Counted from the first letter of the stretch, positions 35,910-46,237 are shown. The stretch is DNA of 64,000 nt from Burkholderiales bacterium (GCA_025354165.1 JANXNI010000007.1:62001-126000); one strand, 5' to 3'. The notes: generated from the sequence alone by a model not told the origin. Translations and numbers: made by a program.

Positions 35910-37235
35910 TTGAAGTCGTTGCCACGTCGCCTGTTAATCGTTGCTCCTTCTGCTTACGTGCTCGGCGGTGTAGCCGATTGGTTGGATTATTTGTTGCCCG
36001 GGCTCGAAGCGGCAGGATGGCATTGCACGCTCGGATTGGTTAGCGGCAACCTGCACAATGCGCAGAACTATTTGGATCGCCATCCGTGGCGTGAAGTTGT
36101 CTGCATCGACAACCCAACCGGTAGTCCGCAGGGTCGGATCAACGCGCTTACGGACACCATTCGGAATACTCTGCCCGATTTGGTGGCAGTGGTGAATATA
36201 GCTGCGGCCTACACAGCTGTTCGTACTATGCGCCTTCGGGGCCAGTCAACGCCCAAGGTGGCCATGACGCTGCACGGGCTGCAAAGCGATTTACTGGGCG
36301 ATGTAAGGGCGGAAGCCGACGTGCTGGATGCGGTAGTGGCCACCAACCGGCTTGCCGTCAAGATGGCGGCTGAGAACATTGGCAATGAGGCGAGGGTGCT
36401 CTATGCGTCATATGGGGTACCGGCGCAGAAAGATGGCGCAGTTGCTGGCATCAACCGGGTGCCCGGCGCCCCCTTGAAACTGTTTTATTGTGGCCGCTTC
36501 GAGCAACAACAGAAACGAATTCTCGATCTGGTCGAGCTTGCCCGCCTGCTTGATGAAAGCGGCGTGGCCTTTCAGATCGCGCTAGCGGGTGGCGGGCCGG
36601 ACGAGGCCGTTCTGCGCCGAGAGATCGAAGACAGTGGATGCGAACGTCGATTCGTCTTCTTGGGGGTACTTTCGCCTACTGAACTGGCATTCGAGTACCG
36701 TCGCCACGATGCGTTGCTCATAACCTCTGTCTGGGAAACGGGCCCCATCGTCGCGTGGGAGGCGATGAGCCACGGACTTCCCGTTATCACCAGTCGCTAC
36801 GTGGGCTGCGGGCTTGAGGGGGCTTTGGTGCATGGCCAGAATTGCCTGCTGTTCCCGGTGGGTGACATGCCAGCAGCGGTCGATGCCGTCCACACTCTCG
36901 CGTCACCGGGTGTTGCGGCGCAGCTCAGGCAGGCGGGCTTCGAACTGATTCGCAAGCGCTACAGTCAGGCTGCGTCGGTCGGCCTCTGGAACGATGCTCT
37001 GCACAATATACTCAGCCTGCCAGCCCTGCCCAAGCCCCGAATCTTGCTAGCCCCACATCCTGACGGCCGGCTCGACAAGTGGTTGGGCCGGCAGCGTGGC
37101 GAGGCGCTGCGCAGAATTCTCGGCGTGACGTATCGTCACGATGATCCTGGGGGTGAGTGGCCTCACGCGAACCAAGGCCATGAGTCTGAGGAAATGTTTT
37201 TGACAAAGGCGCGCGCCATGGACCGTTACGTGTGA
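35910..37235 (+). CDS. Glycosyltransferase family 4
   Basis: The 441-aa GT-B enzyme has an N-terminal LLIVAPSAYVLGGVADWLDY loop, a donor domain opening LKLFYCGRFEQQQKRILDLV and a later VWETGPIVAWEAMSHGLPV in the position of the E-x7-E motif. The C-terminal 60 residues after the donor domain are an unusual extension. The start is a TTG 9 bases after the fucosyltransferase stop. It overlaps the acyltransferase start by 4 bases (GTGA). Confidence 0.86.
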   Translation: MKSLPRRLLIVAPSAYVLGGVADWLDYLLPGLEAAGWHCTLGLVSGNLHNAQNYLDRHPWREVVCIDNPTGSPQGRINALTDTIRNTLPDLVAVVNIAAAYTAVRTMRLRGQSTPKVAMTLHGLQSDLLGDVRAEADVLDAVVATNRLAVKMAAENIGNEARVLYASYGVPAQKDGAVAGINRVPGAPLKLFYCGRFEQQQKRILDLVELARLLDESGVAFQIALAGGGPDEAVLRREIEDSGCERRFVFLGVLSPTELAFEYRRHDALLITSVWETGPIVAWEAMSHGLPVITSRYVGCGLEGALVHGQNCLLFPVGDMPAAVDAVHTLASPGVAAQLRQAGFELIRKRYSQAASVGLWNDALHNILSLPALPKPRILLAPHPDGRLDKWLGRQRGEALRRILGVTYRHDDPGGEWPHANQGHESEEMFLTKARAMDRYV

Positions 37236-38398
37236 CGCAATTGGTGTCGTCCCGCATTTTAAGCAAAGGCGATGAGCGCATCGGTGCGCTGGATGGCTTG
37301 CGTGCCTTGGCGATCATTCTGGTTCTTTTGTCTCACTTGACTCCAACGCGAAATTCCAATCAGGGGATTGCCGGTCTGCTCTTCAAGATCGCCGATATCG
37401 GGTGGAGCGGTGTTGACTTGTTCTTTGTTCTTTCAGGCTATCTCGTGACGGGTATCTTGCTGCGTAACAAGGAGAAGGGCTTTGGTCTGTCGTCGTTCCT
37501 GATACGGCGCCTACTTCGCATTGTCCCCGCCTATTACTTGGCACTAAGCTTTGTATTCTTCATCGCGCCATTCACGCTCGGACTTTACGATCTCCCAGGG
37601 TTTAATGTCCAGATTCCGTATTGGCTGTACCTGTCCAATTACTTCGAGCATCTGAAACTTTTTGATGGCACGTGGTTTTATGTCGGACATTTTTGGTCCC
37701 TCGCGGTCGAGATGCAGTTCTACGTGCTGTGGCCGCTTGCCATTTATTACCTGCCAGCGTCCTACTTGCGCCAGTTTGCCGTTGGATTGCTCGGATTCGC
37801 ACTATTGGGCAGGGCCGTTCTGGTGCTGCAGGGCGCACATTGGGCGACCACTTTCGGCTGGCTACCATGGCGTATGGATGGCCTGTTGATGGGGTCTCTG
37901 GTTGCCATTGTTCTGTTTCAGGGTGTTCCCGTTACCCGCCTCAAGTGGCCGGCTACGGCCGTGGCGTTAGCAACAGGGGCTATCGTTTTGCTGGTAACGT
38001 GGGGGGGGGGGGCAGCCCACTCTGTTTTCAAAGATCCAGACAGTCTTAGCGTCGTTCTCTTACGGGTATTCCTGCCATTGTTATTGACTCTGTTTTATGG
38101 CGCAACGTTGCTTCTCGCGCTCCAGGATCATTTGGTATCAAGACTTCTATCTGCGAATTTTTTTAAGCCGATTGCCAGATACAGCTACGGCATCTACGTC
38201 GTTCATTACATGTTGATTCCAGTTTTTGACCGGTTCATTCATCCTTCGATTTTGCGGCAATGGGTGGGCCCCGGCGATGCAGCCATTTATGCTTACTTTG
38301 TTTTGTGCTCGTTCATTTCTTTTTTTCTGGCCATGGTCTCCTACCACCTTTTCGAGGTTCACTTCCTGAAACTGAAATCAAGATATCAGGCCGCATAA
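37232..38398 (+). CDS. Membrane acyltransferase (AT3/OafA family) with 12-G tract, possibly phase-variable
   Basis: The 388-aa ten-helix protein has IGALDGLRALAIILVLLSHL at the first helix (catalytic His) and HFWSLAVEMQFYVLWP, the classic AT3 motifs. It should O-acylate a sugar at the membrane. Twelve consecutive G (38001-38012) encode Gly258-260 and parts of Trp257 and Ala261. With 12 G the frame is intact; loss of one G would stop near 38085 and gain of one near 38049, cutting off the last third. The gene overlaps the upstream GT4 gene. Confidence 0.9.
   Translation: MTQLVSSRILSKGDERIGALDGLRALAIILVLLSHLTPTRNSNQGIAGLLFKIADIGWSGVDLFFVLSGYLVTGILLRNKEKGFGLSSFLIRRLLRIVPAYYLALSFVFFIAPFTLGLYDLPGFNVQIPYWLYLSNYFEHLKLFDGTWFYVGHFWSLAVEMQFYVLWPLAIYYLPASYLRQFAVGLLGFALLGRAVLVLQGAHWATTFGWLPWRMDGLLMGSLVAIVLFQGVPVTRLKWPATAVALATGAIVLLVTWGGGAAHSVFKDPDSLSVVLLRVFLPLLLTLFYGATLLLALQDHLVSRLLSANFFKPIARYSYGIYVVHYMLIPVFDRFIHPSILRQWVGPGDAAIYAYFVLCSFISFFLAMVSYHLFEVHFLKLKSRYQAA
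38001..38012 (+). repeat. Homopolymeric G12 tract inside acyltransferase gene
   Basis: Twelve uninterrupted G bases lie in the coding strand of the AT3 gene. Runs of this length are rare by chance at this GC content and are classic sites of slipped-strand mispairing in contingency genes. The next longest G run I noticed is seven (near 46812). Confidence 0.9.
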
Positions 38399-38420
38399 TG
38401 CCACCCTGTACCTGTGCCAA

Positions 38421-39413
38421 ATGAGCATTGATCCGCTAGTTTCCATCATCGTTCCCGTCTTCAACGACGATGCGTTTTTGCCAATTGCTCTGGCGTCGCT
38501 CGCCTGCCAGACGCACGCCAATATTGAGGTTGTCATCTCGGACGACGCCAGCACTGACACGAGTTTGGCAACTGCGCAGTCTTTTGCGCAGCGCGATCCG
38601 AGGTTCCGCGTCGTTGCAAATGTCCAAAACGTCGGTATGACGCGCAACTGGAATCGCGCATTGCGAGAGGCGCGTGGCGAGTACTTGGTCAAACTTGATT
38701 CTGACGACGCTTTTCGACCGGACACATTGGCGCAACTGGTGGCAGCGATGGCGGGCGAGAAAAGACCTGTGGTGGCTTATTGCCGCACGCTAGATTGCGA
38801 CGCCAACCTCGAGCCGTATTCATCCTATAGGGGTGAGCAAGCAATGATCCGCGCTCGAATGGATCCGATGCAGCCGCATTGCCACACCGGCCATGCGTGG
38901 TATGCCCTGAGCTTTGACGACATTCAGATCTGGCATTCCAACGCGCAGATGCACCGTCGCGAGACGCTACAACAGATGGGCGGCTGGGACGAGAGCTGGG
39001 GTTGCGCCTCCGACACCGACTTGATCCTGCGCGTGCTTGAGCGCAATGAGTTGGTGTGCCACGTGCCCTATGCGGGCGTGCTGTATCGCACCCGACCCGG
39101 CTCGGTCAGTGATCTTTACCGAAAGCAGGGGTGGCTGCAATGGGAGTCGGCACTGGTGCATCTCGCCTCCCTGGCTAGGTATCGGGCGAGCGGCGGACAC
39201 TTGGGGCTGCATTTGAGTAACCAGTGGTCGCGATTCTGGAATAACTTAAAGCAGTTGACTTCCGCAGGCGATGCTGGGCTTCGGTCCTTGCGCAGCGACG
39301 TTCGCGAGAGGCTACTATCTCGTGCCGCGCTGGTTCAGCCACCACCCGTAAAAATTAGAGCAGCCGGTGCACTGCGTCGACACTTGCATCGCTTGAGGCA
39401 GCGTAGATCGTAG
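38421..39413 (+). CDS. Glycosyltransferase family 2
   Basis: The 330-aa protein opens LVSIIVPVFNDDAFLPIAL, with the nucleotide-binding DDASTDTS and metal-binding KLDSDDAF (DxD) motifs of a GT-A fold family 2 enzyme, then a GGWDESWGCASDTDL acceptor-side motif. It is probably cytoplasmic and membrane-associated, extending the repeat unit. It begins 22 bases after the acyltransferase gene. The sugar cannot be told from sequence. Confidence 0.88.
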   Translation: MSIDPLVSIIVPVFNDDAFLPIALASLACQTHANIEVVISDDASTDTSLATAQSFAQRDPRFRVVANVQNVGMTRNWNRALREARGEYLVKLDSDDAFRPDTLAQLVAAMAGEKRPVVAYCRTLDCDANLEPYSSYRGEQAMIRARMDPMQPHCHTGHAWYALSFDDIQIWHSNAQMHRRETLQQMGGWDESWGCASDTDLILRVLERNELVCHVPYAGVLYRTRPGSVSDLYRKQGWLQWESALVHLASLARYRASGGHLGLHLSNQWSRFWNNLKQLTSAGDAGLRSLRSDVRERLLSRAALVQPPPVKIRAAGALRRHLHRLRQRRS

Positions 39414-39696
39414 TCCGTGTCGAAGAAATGTGGCGCGTTCTTACGCAAGGAACAACTTACTGTTGAAACGACGATTTCATGTGGGTCAGCGAATGATTTG
39501 TTAACAAGTTGACTATTGGGTGAAATCGACGATACCTCTCGCGCAATGGTGCTTACAGACCAAAGCTGTAAGTCCATTTAGCTGTGGCCAAGTTATCGCC
39601 CATTTCAGGCCGTTCCTGCGACTTTCGCCGCGTAGCTCCACTATATTCGTTACCTAGTGCTTTTCAACTTATCCGAGTTCATACGATCAGATCAGG

Positions 39697-40644
39697 GTGG
39701 TTTGTTACGAGATGTTTTCGCTTTCCTCTTTCGCTCTGATGTTTTTGTTCGTCCTGGTTGTCGTCGTGGCAGTTGGGTATGACTTCTGGGTACGCTTTGG
39801 AAGTCGCTTCGATTCATCGGCAATCTTGGGCCGACTCAAGGGGAAGTTGTTTCTGACTTACGATGATGGCCCTGCCTCCGATTTGGCTGGCTGGTGCGAC
39901 AGCCGGGAAACGGCGCTTGCTCATCGGGAGGCTATTGTGGCAATTGATCCAGATTGGGATTTTGATGCCTCTCCCACGATTAATCTTCTCCGCACGCTCG
40001 CCGAATTTGGTGCACAGGCGATTTTTTTTGTGCGTGGCGATATTTTGACTGCCGATGCAAGTGCGCGTGAGACGGTGAAAGCGTTGCAACGTGCGGGCCA
40101 TCTCATCGGAAATCATTCGTTTTCACACACACGGTTTCATCAAATGTCGTCGCGCCAGGCGCTAGATGAAATGGAGCAAACAGATAACCTAATTCACCGG
40201 GTTACTGGATCGTCGCCGGAGTTATTTCGACCGCCGTATGGTCTTTGGCATGTTCGGTTGACGGTTGCCATGTTTCGTCGTCCTTTGTTGAGGCCCTACG
40301 CACTGCCTATTTCATGGACGCATACGACCCAAGACTGGGACCTGAAACCGTCGGATGCATCATTGGACGGTATAAGTCAGTCTGTGGACGCCCTGTTGGC
40401 TGATGCGCGTGAGTCTTCCAAGGGCGTAGTGCTTCTGCAACATGACGTGTGGATCTATTCGGTGCTCTATACGCGTGTTTTGCTTCGTCGGCTTCGGAGT
40501 TGCGTTGACCTTAAATTGGGGTTGCCCGTGGACTTTGAGAGCACCGTTTTAGATGGTGCTCGTGCGGAATCGCTGATGGGCTTGTTTTTCTATTACGTAA
40601 AGGCGAGAAGCGAATTGGTAGTCAACCTGTTGCGAAAAGCTTAG
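39697..40644 (+). CDS. Polysaccharide deacetylase (CE4 / NodB domain)
   Basis: The protein is about 315 aa with a membrane anchor at residues 6-26. The NodB motifs are in order: TYDDGP (motif 1, Asp-Asp), GNHSFSHTRF (motif 2, metal His pair) and RPPYGLWH (motif 3). It removes N-acetyl groups from a GlcNAc-containing glycan, outside the inner membrane. GTG 39697 and ATG 39712 are both possible starts. It is set apart from its neighbours by gaps of about 280 and 400 bases and may have its own promoter. Confidence 0.88.
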   Translation: MVCYEMFSLSSFALMFLFVLVVVVAVGYDFWVRFGSRFDSSAILGRLKGKLFLTYDDGPASDLAGWCDSRETALAHREAIVAIDPDWDFDASPTINLLRTLAEFGAQAIFFVRGDILTADASARETVKALQRAGHLIGNHSFSHTRFHQMSSRQALDEMEQTDNLIHRVTGSSPELFRPPYGLWHVRLTVAMFRRPLLRPYALPISWTHTTQDWDLKPSDASLDGISQSVDALLADARESSKGVVLLQHDVWIYSVLYTRVLLRRLRSCVDLKLGLPVDFESTVLDGARAESLMGLFFYYVKARSELVVNLLRKA

Positions 40645-41047
40645 CAGCGGCTCTTCACGATTGAATTGCTGAATAAGTGGTAATTCCGCGCTTCACGTTG
40701 AACCGATGACGGTCTGGCAAGTATGGGCTATAGATTCAAGTATGGGCCAGCTAATTTTGAAGTGGTGCCGTTGAATCGGTGGAGGGCGCACCGTTGTCTG
40801 CACGGCTTGAGCGCCCTCGCCGAGTCCCTGGCAGCGTTTTCGCTGCTGACCAAGGGCCCTTTCGAATGACTGATTGGCTGGAAATCGCTTCGCGGTATTG
40901 GCCGGATGCGCAGCGACGCGCGGGCCTGGCGAAAGGCCTATCCCAACGGATACGGCATCCGATGAACAATTTAAAAAGATAGCCGCAAATTACCATCCGA
41001 TGCTGCGGAATGGCCAAGAGATGTGAAATTGAAACAAAAAATCCCTA
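40645..41047. other. Intergenic gap without recognisable gene
   Basis: About 400 bases between the deacetylase and the first AT3-SGNH gene. Short open frames exist but their translations resemble nothing I know. A ten-base direct repeat (AAGTATGGGC, twice within about 30 bases near 40720-40750) is the only pattern seen. Confidence 0.4.
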
Positions 41048-43096
41048 GTGAGTGCTCAAGCCAACGTGCTGTCCGATAACCAAGTGCCGTTGCTGCACTA
41101 TCGGTCAGATATCGACGGACTGCGAGCCATCGCGGTGCTGTTAGTGCTCGGGTTTCACGCGGGCGTTCCTTTCATGTCGGGTGGCTTTATCGGCGTCGAT
41201 GTTTTCTTCGTCATCTCGGGCTACCTGATTACCGGGCTGTTGCTGGCGGAGCACCGTCGCACGGGCACCATCAGTCTGTGGGATTTCTGGAGCCGGCGGG
41301 TGCGGCGGCTGGCACCGGCGCTGCTTCTGGTCATCGCCGTTGCGCTGACGCTCGCGCCGTTTCTGTTACAGCGAGTTGGCAACGAGACCGGGCCCTTTGC
41401 CCGAGCGGCCCTGACCACACTGCTGGTAAACGCCAACCATTTCTTCTGGGCAGAATCCAAGGACTATTTCGCCCCTGCCGCCGAGGTAAACCCAATGCTT
41501 CACATGTGGTCGCTATCGGTGGAGGAGCAGTTCTACATCGTTTGGCCGCTGCTTATGTTGCTGGTGCTGCGAAAAGGTATGGGCATGACGCGGCCCAGCG
41601 TGGTGGTCGCTACCTTGCTTCTGGCGTCGTTTGCGGCCTCGCTTTTCTGGACATTCAGATCGCCGTCCACTGCCTTCTTCCTGATGCCCTCTCGGGCGTG
41701 GGAGCTGGCGGCCGGCGCGCTGCTGGCGATATGGGGCCAACCCATGAGTGAGCGACCAACGACGAGATCGGGTAGACGAACCACCTTGCCCGGCTTGTGT
41801 AGCCTTGTGGGCATTGCCCTTGTCATTGGATCGGGCGTGATGTTGCAGGGTGTTCGCCTGTTTCCAGCACCCATGGCCGTTTTTCCCGTGCTTGGCGCTG
41901 TATTGTTTTTGCTGGCGGGCTACGCTGCTCCGGCGAACCCAGTGACTCGGGCAGCGGGCGCACGCTGGCTCGTCTACATCGGAAAGATTTCCTACCCCCT
42001 GTATCTATGGCATTGGCCGGTGCTGGCCTTCATGCGCAGCCATCGCCTGTATGAAAAGTCTTTGCCGCTCGACCTTCTGGGGCTCGGCCTGTCGTTCATT
42101 CTGGCCGCCCTGACCTTCGAGTGGGTAGAGCGCAAGCTGACGACGCGCTCGCTTCAGATCCGTCCGGGGCGGATCATCGCCTGGGGGCTGGCCACAACAG
42201 CGGTGCTATTGGTCGCGGCGACGGTTCTTGGGGCTTGGGTACGATTTGGGTGGGGCTACAGCGAACGAGAGAAGATGCTAAGCCAGGTGCGGGCCGATTC
42301 GCCAAAGACGGGTTGCATACTAAATGCACACGGAGCGGTCGATAGACTCATCGCGGATTGTTTCCCGTCGTCATCGAAGACGTCGGTGCTACTGTGGGGC
42401 GACTCCCACGCTCAGCATTGGGGTCCGGCGGTCAAGGCAGTCGGTGACAGCATCGACGTCAACACCGGCATCCTGACATCCGGTGGCTGCGCGCCTTTGC
42501 CCGGCTTTCCGGGAAGCAGTTGTGGTGGTCTCAACGAAAAAATTATCGAAAGTCTCACGAGCTGGACTAAGGACAGGCATCTGAGTGGCATTGTGCTGTC
42601 GGCACGATGGCCGATGGCCGTGGGCGCTATTTCCCCCGCGCTTGCCGAGCACACCGCAAGTGCGGGCGGGGAATATCTCGGCGGATCCGTCGCCAAGACC
42701 CAGGCAGCCCTGACACTGCTGGCGAGCACGCTTGATGGTGTCGTCGACAGAGCAGAGAAATTGGGTATCCGCGTGCTGATCGTACTGCCCAGTCCGATCC
42801 AGCGCATTGCCGGGCCGCACTGTCTGGCGGTTCGGCGTGCGGAAGACTGCTTCATTGGCACGTCAGAGATGGCCGCCTATGCCGACCCTGCGGAAGCGGT
42901 CATTCGCAAAGTGGCGGCTAAGCGTGCGAATGTGCGCCTGCTCGACCCAAAGGATTTCTTGTGTCACAGTGGCCGTTGCCCGGTGATGCTGGATGGAGCA
43001 ATCGTATATCGCGACGAAGGGCACATCACCAATACTATAGCCCTCGCCAGCGCGGTGCGATTTCGTGCGGATATGGAATGGCTGGCAAGGCGGTAA
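41048..43096 (+). CDS. AT3 acyltransferase with fused SGNH domain, 1
   Basis: The 682-aa protein of OafA type has an N-terminal ten-helix acyltransferase (RSDIDGLRAIAVLLVLGFHAG, HMWSLSVEEQFYIVWP), a linker helix near residue 385, and a periplasmic SGNH hydrolase-like domain (WGDSHAQHW with the nucleophile Ser; DEGHITN with the Asp-x-x-His pair). It is expected to O-acetylate a glycan, with the SGNH domain completing transfer. The start is GTG. It forms a tandem with a similar gene 58 bases downstream. Confidence 0.92.
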   Translation: MSAQANVLSDNQVPLLHYRSDIDGLRAIAVLLVLGFHAGVPFMSGGFIGVDVFFVISGYLITGLLLAEHRRTGTISLWDFWSRRVRRLAPALLLVIAVALTLAPFLLQRVGNETGPFARAALTTLLVNANHFFWAESKDYFAPAAEVNPMLHMWSLSVEEQFYIVWPLLMLLVLRKGMGMTRPSVVVATLLLASFAASLFWTFRSPSTAFFLMPSRAWELAAGALLAIWGQPMSERPTTRSGRRTTLPGLCSLVGIALVIGSGVMLQGVRLFPAPMAVFPVLGAVLFLLAGYAAPANPVTRAAGARWLVYIGKISYPLYLWHWPVLAFMRSHRLYEKSLPLDLLGLGLSFILAALTFEWVERKLTTRSLQIRPGRIIAWGLATTAVLLVAATVLGAWVRFGWGYSEREKMLSQVRADSPKTGCILNAHGAVDRLIADCFPSSSKTSVLLWGDSHAQHWGPAVKAVGDSIDVNTGILTSGGCAPLPGFPGSSCGGLNEKIIESLTSWTKDRHLSGIVLSARWPMAVGAISPALAEHTASAGGEYLGGSVAKTQAALTLLASTLDGVVDRAEKLGIRVLIVLPSPIQRIAGPHCLAVRRAEDCFIGTSEMAAYADPAEAVIRKVAAKRANVRLLDPKDFLCHSGRCPVMLDGAIVYRDEGHITNTIALASAVRFRADMEWLARR

Positions 43097-43154
43097 TTTT
43101 GCAAGCGCGCAATAGTTATCTGACTCTGGGGACATCACAAGGAGGCCTTATAAC

Positions 43155-45146
43155 GTGCCTTTGAACACCGCTCCCGCTCTGAACGTGCCTCACGCGCGCT
43201 TGCGTTCCGACATTCAGGCCCTGCGGGGCTTAGCGATTTTGCTGGTTCTGATGCACCACGCCAAGTTGCTGCCGTGGTTGAAAGCAGGTTATCTGGGTGT
43301 GGACGTTTTCTTCGTGGTATCGGGGTATCTGATCACCGGCATCGTCCAGCGCGCTTTGCTTGCAGGCACGTTCAGCTTCACGGAGTTTTATGTTCGAAGG
43401 GCCAAACGGTTATTGCCGGCGGCCTATGTCACTTTTATGGTGACGGCACTCGGGTCTTCGTTCTTCCTCACCCGACCCGAGATGAAGGATTTCGTCTGGC
43501 AACTGCTGGGCGCAGTGACGTTTACTGGCAATATCGCGTTGTGGATGCAAACTGGTTACTTTGAGGGCTCGGCTTCCCTTAAACCACTTCTGCATGTCTG
43601 GTCGCTGTCGATTGAGGAGCAATATTACTTACTGATGCCAGCGGCTCTGGTGTTCACGCCGCGAAGGCTCTGGGGCGTGGGCGTGATCGTGGGGCTGTTG
43701 TGCAGTCTTGCCCTCTGCCTGATGCTGGTGTCAATCAGGCCCGGTGCCACGTTTTACCTTCTGCCCACGCGAGCGTGGGAGCTGGCTCTGGGTTCACTCG
43801 CAGTTCTGGTGCTGGAGGGCTCCGCGGCGGGTGCCTTGCTGGCGCCGTTGTTCTGGCCAGCGCTGGCGGCGTTGTTGGTAGTGCCGTTTTTCCCGACTGG
43901 CGCGCCGCATCCGGGGTTGGACGCGCTGATCGTTTGCACGTCGACGTTAATCATCATCTTGCGTCGCCACCCGATGGTAAATACCGGCCTGCCAGTGCGC
44001 GGGATGGCGCGGTTGGGCGACATTTCCTATTCGCTTTACCTCGTCCACTGGCCGTTGCTGGCGTTTGCAGCTAACGCTTGGGTTTCGCCCGTCCCGGGTT
44101 TGGTAAGGCTGGCTCTAGCAGTGGTTGCGGTAGTACTAGCTTTGATGCTTTATCGGTGGGTGGAGAAGCCGGCACGGAGAGCGGTGATACCAGTCTCGCA
44201 GTTGTCGTTGGCGGCCACGTTTTTAATGTCGGCAGCTGTCGTGCTGACAGGCTTAGCAATTCAACAGCTACAGTCTTCGGACAATCGTATCGACTACGAA
44301 TATGCCAGGCGCGCAAACGTTGGCCTAGGGTTGGGCTGTGAATACAGCGATTTGTACACCGCGAAGCTGGAATGCCAAACATCTGCAACGCCCAGAATGA
44401 TGGTCTGGGGCGATTCGTACGCAATGCATCTGATTGAAGGCATCCACGCAACGAGTGCTGACGGGCTCATCCAAGCTACAAGAACCACGTGCGGCCCGCT
44501 TCTTGGCATCTCCTCGTTCCGATCCGAGGGTTCGTATAACCGCACCTGGGCCGAAAAGTGTGTGAAATTTAACGATGACGTGATGGCCGATTTGAAGCGA
44601 AGGCCGTCGGTGGAAGTTGTCGTGATGGCCAGCCCTTTCGCGCAGTACCTCGAAGGCAATCGTCTTGTCGCTCGGCAATCGGTAGGCGGGTTGGGTAGGG
44701 CTGCTGCGATGACCGAGATTCAGGGCGGCGAAGATGTTGCTGCTGCAGCTCTGCAACGCTCCATTCGCGCTGTCAGGGGATTGGGCAAGCGAGTGGTAAT
44801 AGTCGCGCCGCCCCCTTCGGCATCAGAAGTGGACTTCGGACGTTGTTTTGAGCTGAAGGCTAGCGGCAAGGTCATCATGGGCGCAAACAATCGTTCCTGT
44901 GCGATCACCGAGGCAGTTTATCGAGCCGAGCGAGCGCCTGTGCGTGCCTTGCTTGATCACGTTGCGCGCGAATCCGATGTCGCCGTCTTGAGTCTCGACG
45001 AGTTTCTGTGCCAACAGGGAACCTGCGCAATTGAAATGGACGGCGTCGCGCTATATCGCGATGCTGGGCACCTGAGTTACGACGGTTCCCGGTTGTTGGG
45101 ACAAAAGTTGGATATCGCGAACCGACTGATGTTTATGGCGCGATGA
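43155..45146 (+). CDS. AT3 acyltransferase with fused SGNH domain, 2
   Basis: The 663-aa protein repeats the architecture of its upstream neighbour: RSDIQALRGLAILLVLMHHAK, HVWSLSIEEQYYLLMP, then a periplasmic SGNH domain with WGDSYAMHL and YRDAGHLS. The start is GTG with a strong AAGGAGG ribosome site at 43139-43145. The two proteins are clearly related but divergent, so they probably modify different positions or sugars and are not recent copies. Confidence 0.92.
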   Translation: MPLNTAPALNVPHARLRSDIQALRGLAILLVLMHHAKLLPWLKAGYLGVDVFFVVSGYLITGIVQRALLAGTFSFTEFYVRRAKRLLPAAYVTFMVTALGSSFFLTRPEMKDFVWQLLGAVTFTGNIALWMQTGYFEGSASLKPLLHVWSLSIEEQYYLLMPAALVFTPRRLWGVGVIVGLLCSLALCLMLVSIRPGATFYLLPTRAWELALGSLAVLVLEGSAAGALLAPLFWPALAALLVVPFFPTGAPHPGLDALIVCTSTLIIILRRHPMVNTGLPVRGMARLGDISYSLYLVHWPLLAFAANAWVSPVPGLVRLALAVVAVVLALMLYRWVEKPARRAVIPVSQLSLAATFLMSAAVVLTGLAIQQLQSSDNRIDYEYARRANVGLGLGCEYSDLYTAKLECQTSATPRMMVWGDSYAMHLIEGIHATSADGLIQATRTTCGPLLGISSFRSEGSYNRTWAEKCVKFNDDVMADLKRRPSVEVVVMASPFAQYLEGNRLVARQSVGGLGRAAAMTEIQGGEDVAAAALQRSIRAVRGLGKRVVIVAPPPSASEVDFGRCFELKASGKVIMGANNRSCAITEAVYRAERAPVRALLDHVARESDVAVLSLDEFLCQQGTCAIEMDGVALYRDAGHLSYDGSRLLGQKLDIANRLMFMAR

Positions 45147-45283
45147 CCTAGCGTAGAAAGCTACGGCAAGATTCGCACTCTTCGCAAGCGACGCTGCTCA
45201 AGCTAATCAAAAGATTTTTAAGCTGCTGAATTAGCGGCATCGGTCACTGACGCTGCAGGCGCTGTGAGGTTCGACGACAGGGG

Positions 45284-46099
45284 CTACACATGATTGGCCA
45301 AATCGTTGCTGTGTATGTACCACCCGTCCCACTTCGATAAGTCGGCAAATCGCCGTACATAACCTTTCGCAAATAGTAGGTCATCCAGCATGCGCTGATT
45401 GTCAGTAAAGTTGTGTTCAACCGTAATGCACCGAATGTGTCTATTCCACTTGTATGAACTCAGAATGTCTAGCTCACTGCCCTCTGTATCCACTGAAAGG
45501 TAGTCGACCACAGTGGGCACCGAATGCTCATCGAACAGGTCGTGCAGTGATACGGTTTCGACGGGTACGACTAAGCTATCTCGCCGTTTGCTGGCGTTAG
45601 CGGCTTCATGCTCATACACATCAATGGTTGCAAATTCTGCTTCGGGAGTAACTATCAGGTTAACGGTGTCGCCGGATCGTATATACACGCAGCGATGGTC
45701 AAGTACCGCACTTCGAGTGGCCCTAATAGATTCGTGTCTCTCTGGATTTGGCTCCGCAAGAACTCCAGTCCAGGCGTAGCTCTTCTCCATGAGAAAAGTG
45801 TTGCTCAGCACGCGCCCGTCGAAGGCCCCGAACTCCACAAAGAAGCCTTCTGTGATGCCCCCTAACTCCCATAAGACCCAAAGATCTTGAAACAGTTGTG
45901 CTTCGCTAGCGCGAAACTTGTCTGCAAAGAATCCTAACAAACTAGACCCGTTTTTATTTCCGCCGTCCAAAGCTCTCGAATTCCTGAAGCTGGATAGAAG
46001 CTCAACGAAATTGCGATCTCGATGGTTTTCAGTTTTTGCCAGTCGCCGCCCAGTTAACCGTTCAAGCCAATCATTCAGTTGTTTCAAGTTTGCGTTCAT
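45284..46099 (-). CDS. FkbM-family methyltransferase 2
   Basis: The 271-aa minus-strand product has FFVEFGAFDGRVLSNTFLME, GVLAEPNPERH and VDYLSVDTEGSELDIL, the FkbM motifs in order. It probably O-methylates a sugar. With the GT4 gene at 46238 it forms a two-gene block opposite in orientation to everything around it, with somewhat AT-richer text by eye, consistent with a separate acquisition. Confidence 0.85.
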   Translation of the reverse strand: MNANLKQLNDWLERLTGRRLAKTENHRDRNFVELLSSFRNSRALDGGNKNGSSLLGFFADKFRASEAQLFQDLWVLWELGGITEGFFVEFGAFDGRVLSNTFLMEKSYAWTGVLAEPNPERHESIRATRSAVLDHRCVYIRSGDTVNLIVTPEAEFATIDVYEHEAANASKRRDSLVVPVETVSLHDLFDEHSVPTVVDYLSVDTEGSELDILSSYKWNRHIRCITVEHNFTDNQRMLDDLLFAKGYVRRFADLSKWDGWYIHSNDLANHV

Positions 46100-46237
46100 C
46101 GTCTATGCAGGTTTAGGGTACGGAGCTTCGGAAGACGAAGAATTGGCTGCTGACCGCGGTGACGGTCGTGCCAAGATTTTGCCATTAGTAAAACCAAACA
46201 AAATATATTGACTGCATATTTCTCGCACAAAGTCGGT

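Noticed and set aside
40779-40982. 67-codon plus-strand frame before the first AT3-SGNH gene
   Set aside because: No recognisable domain, no ribosome site and poor fit to the neighbourhood.
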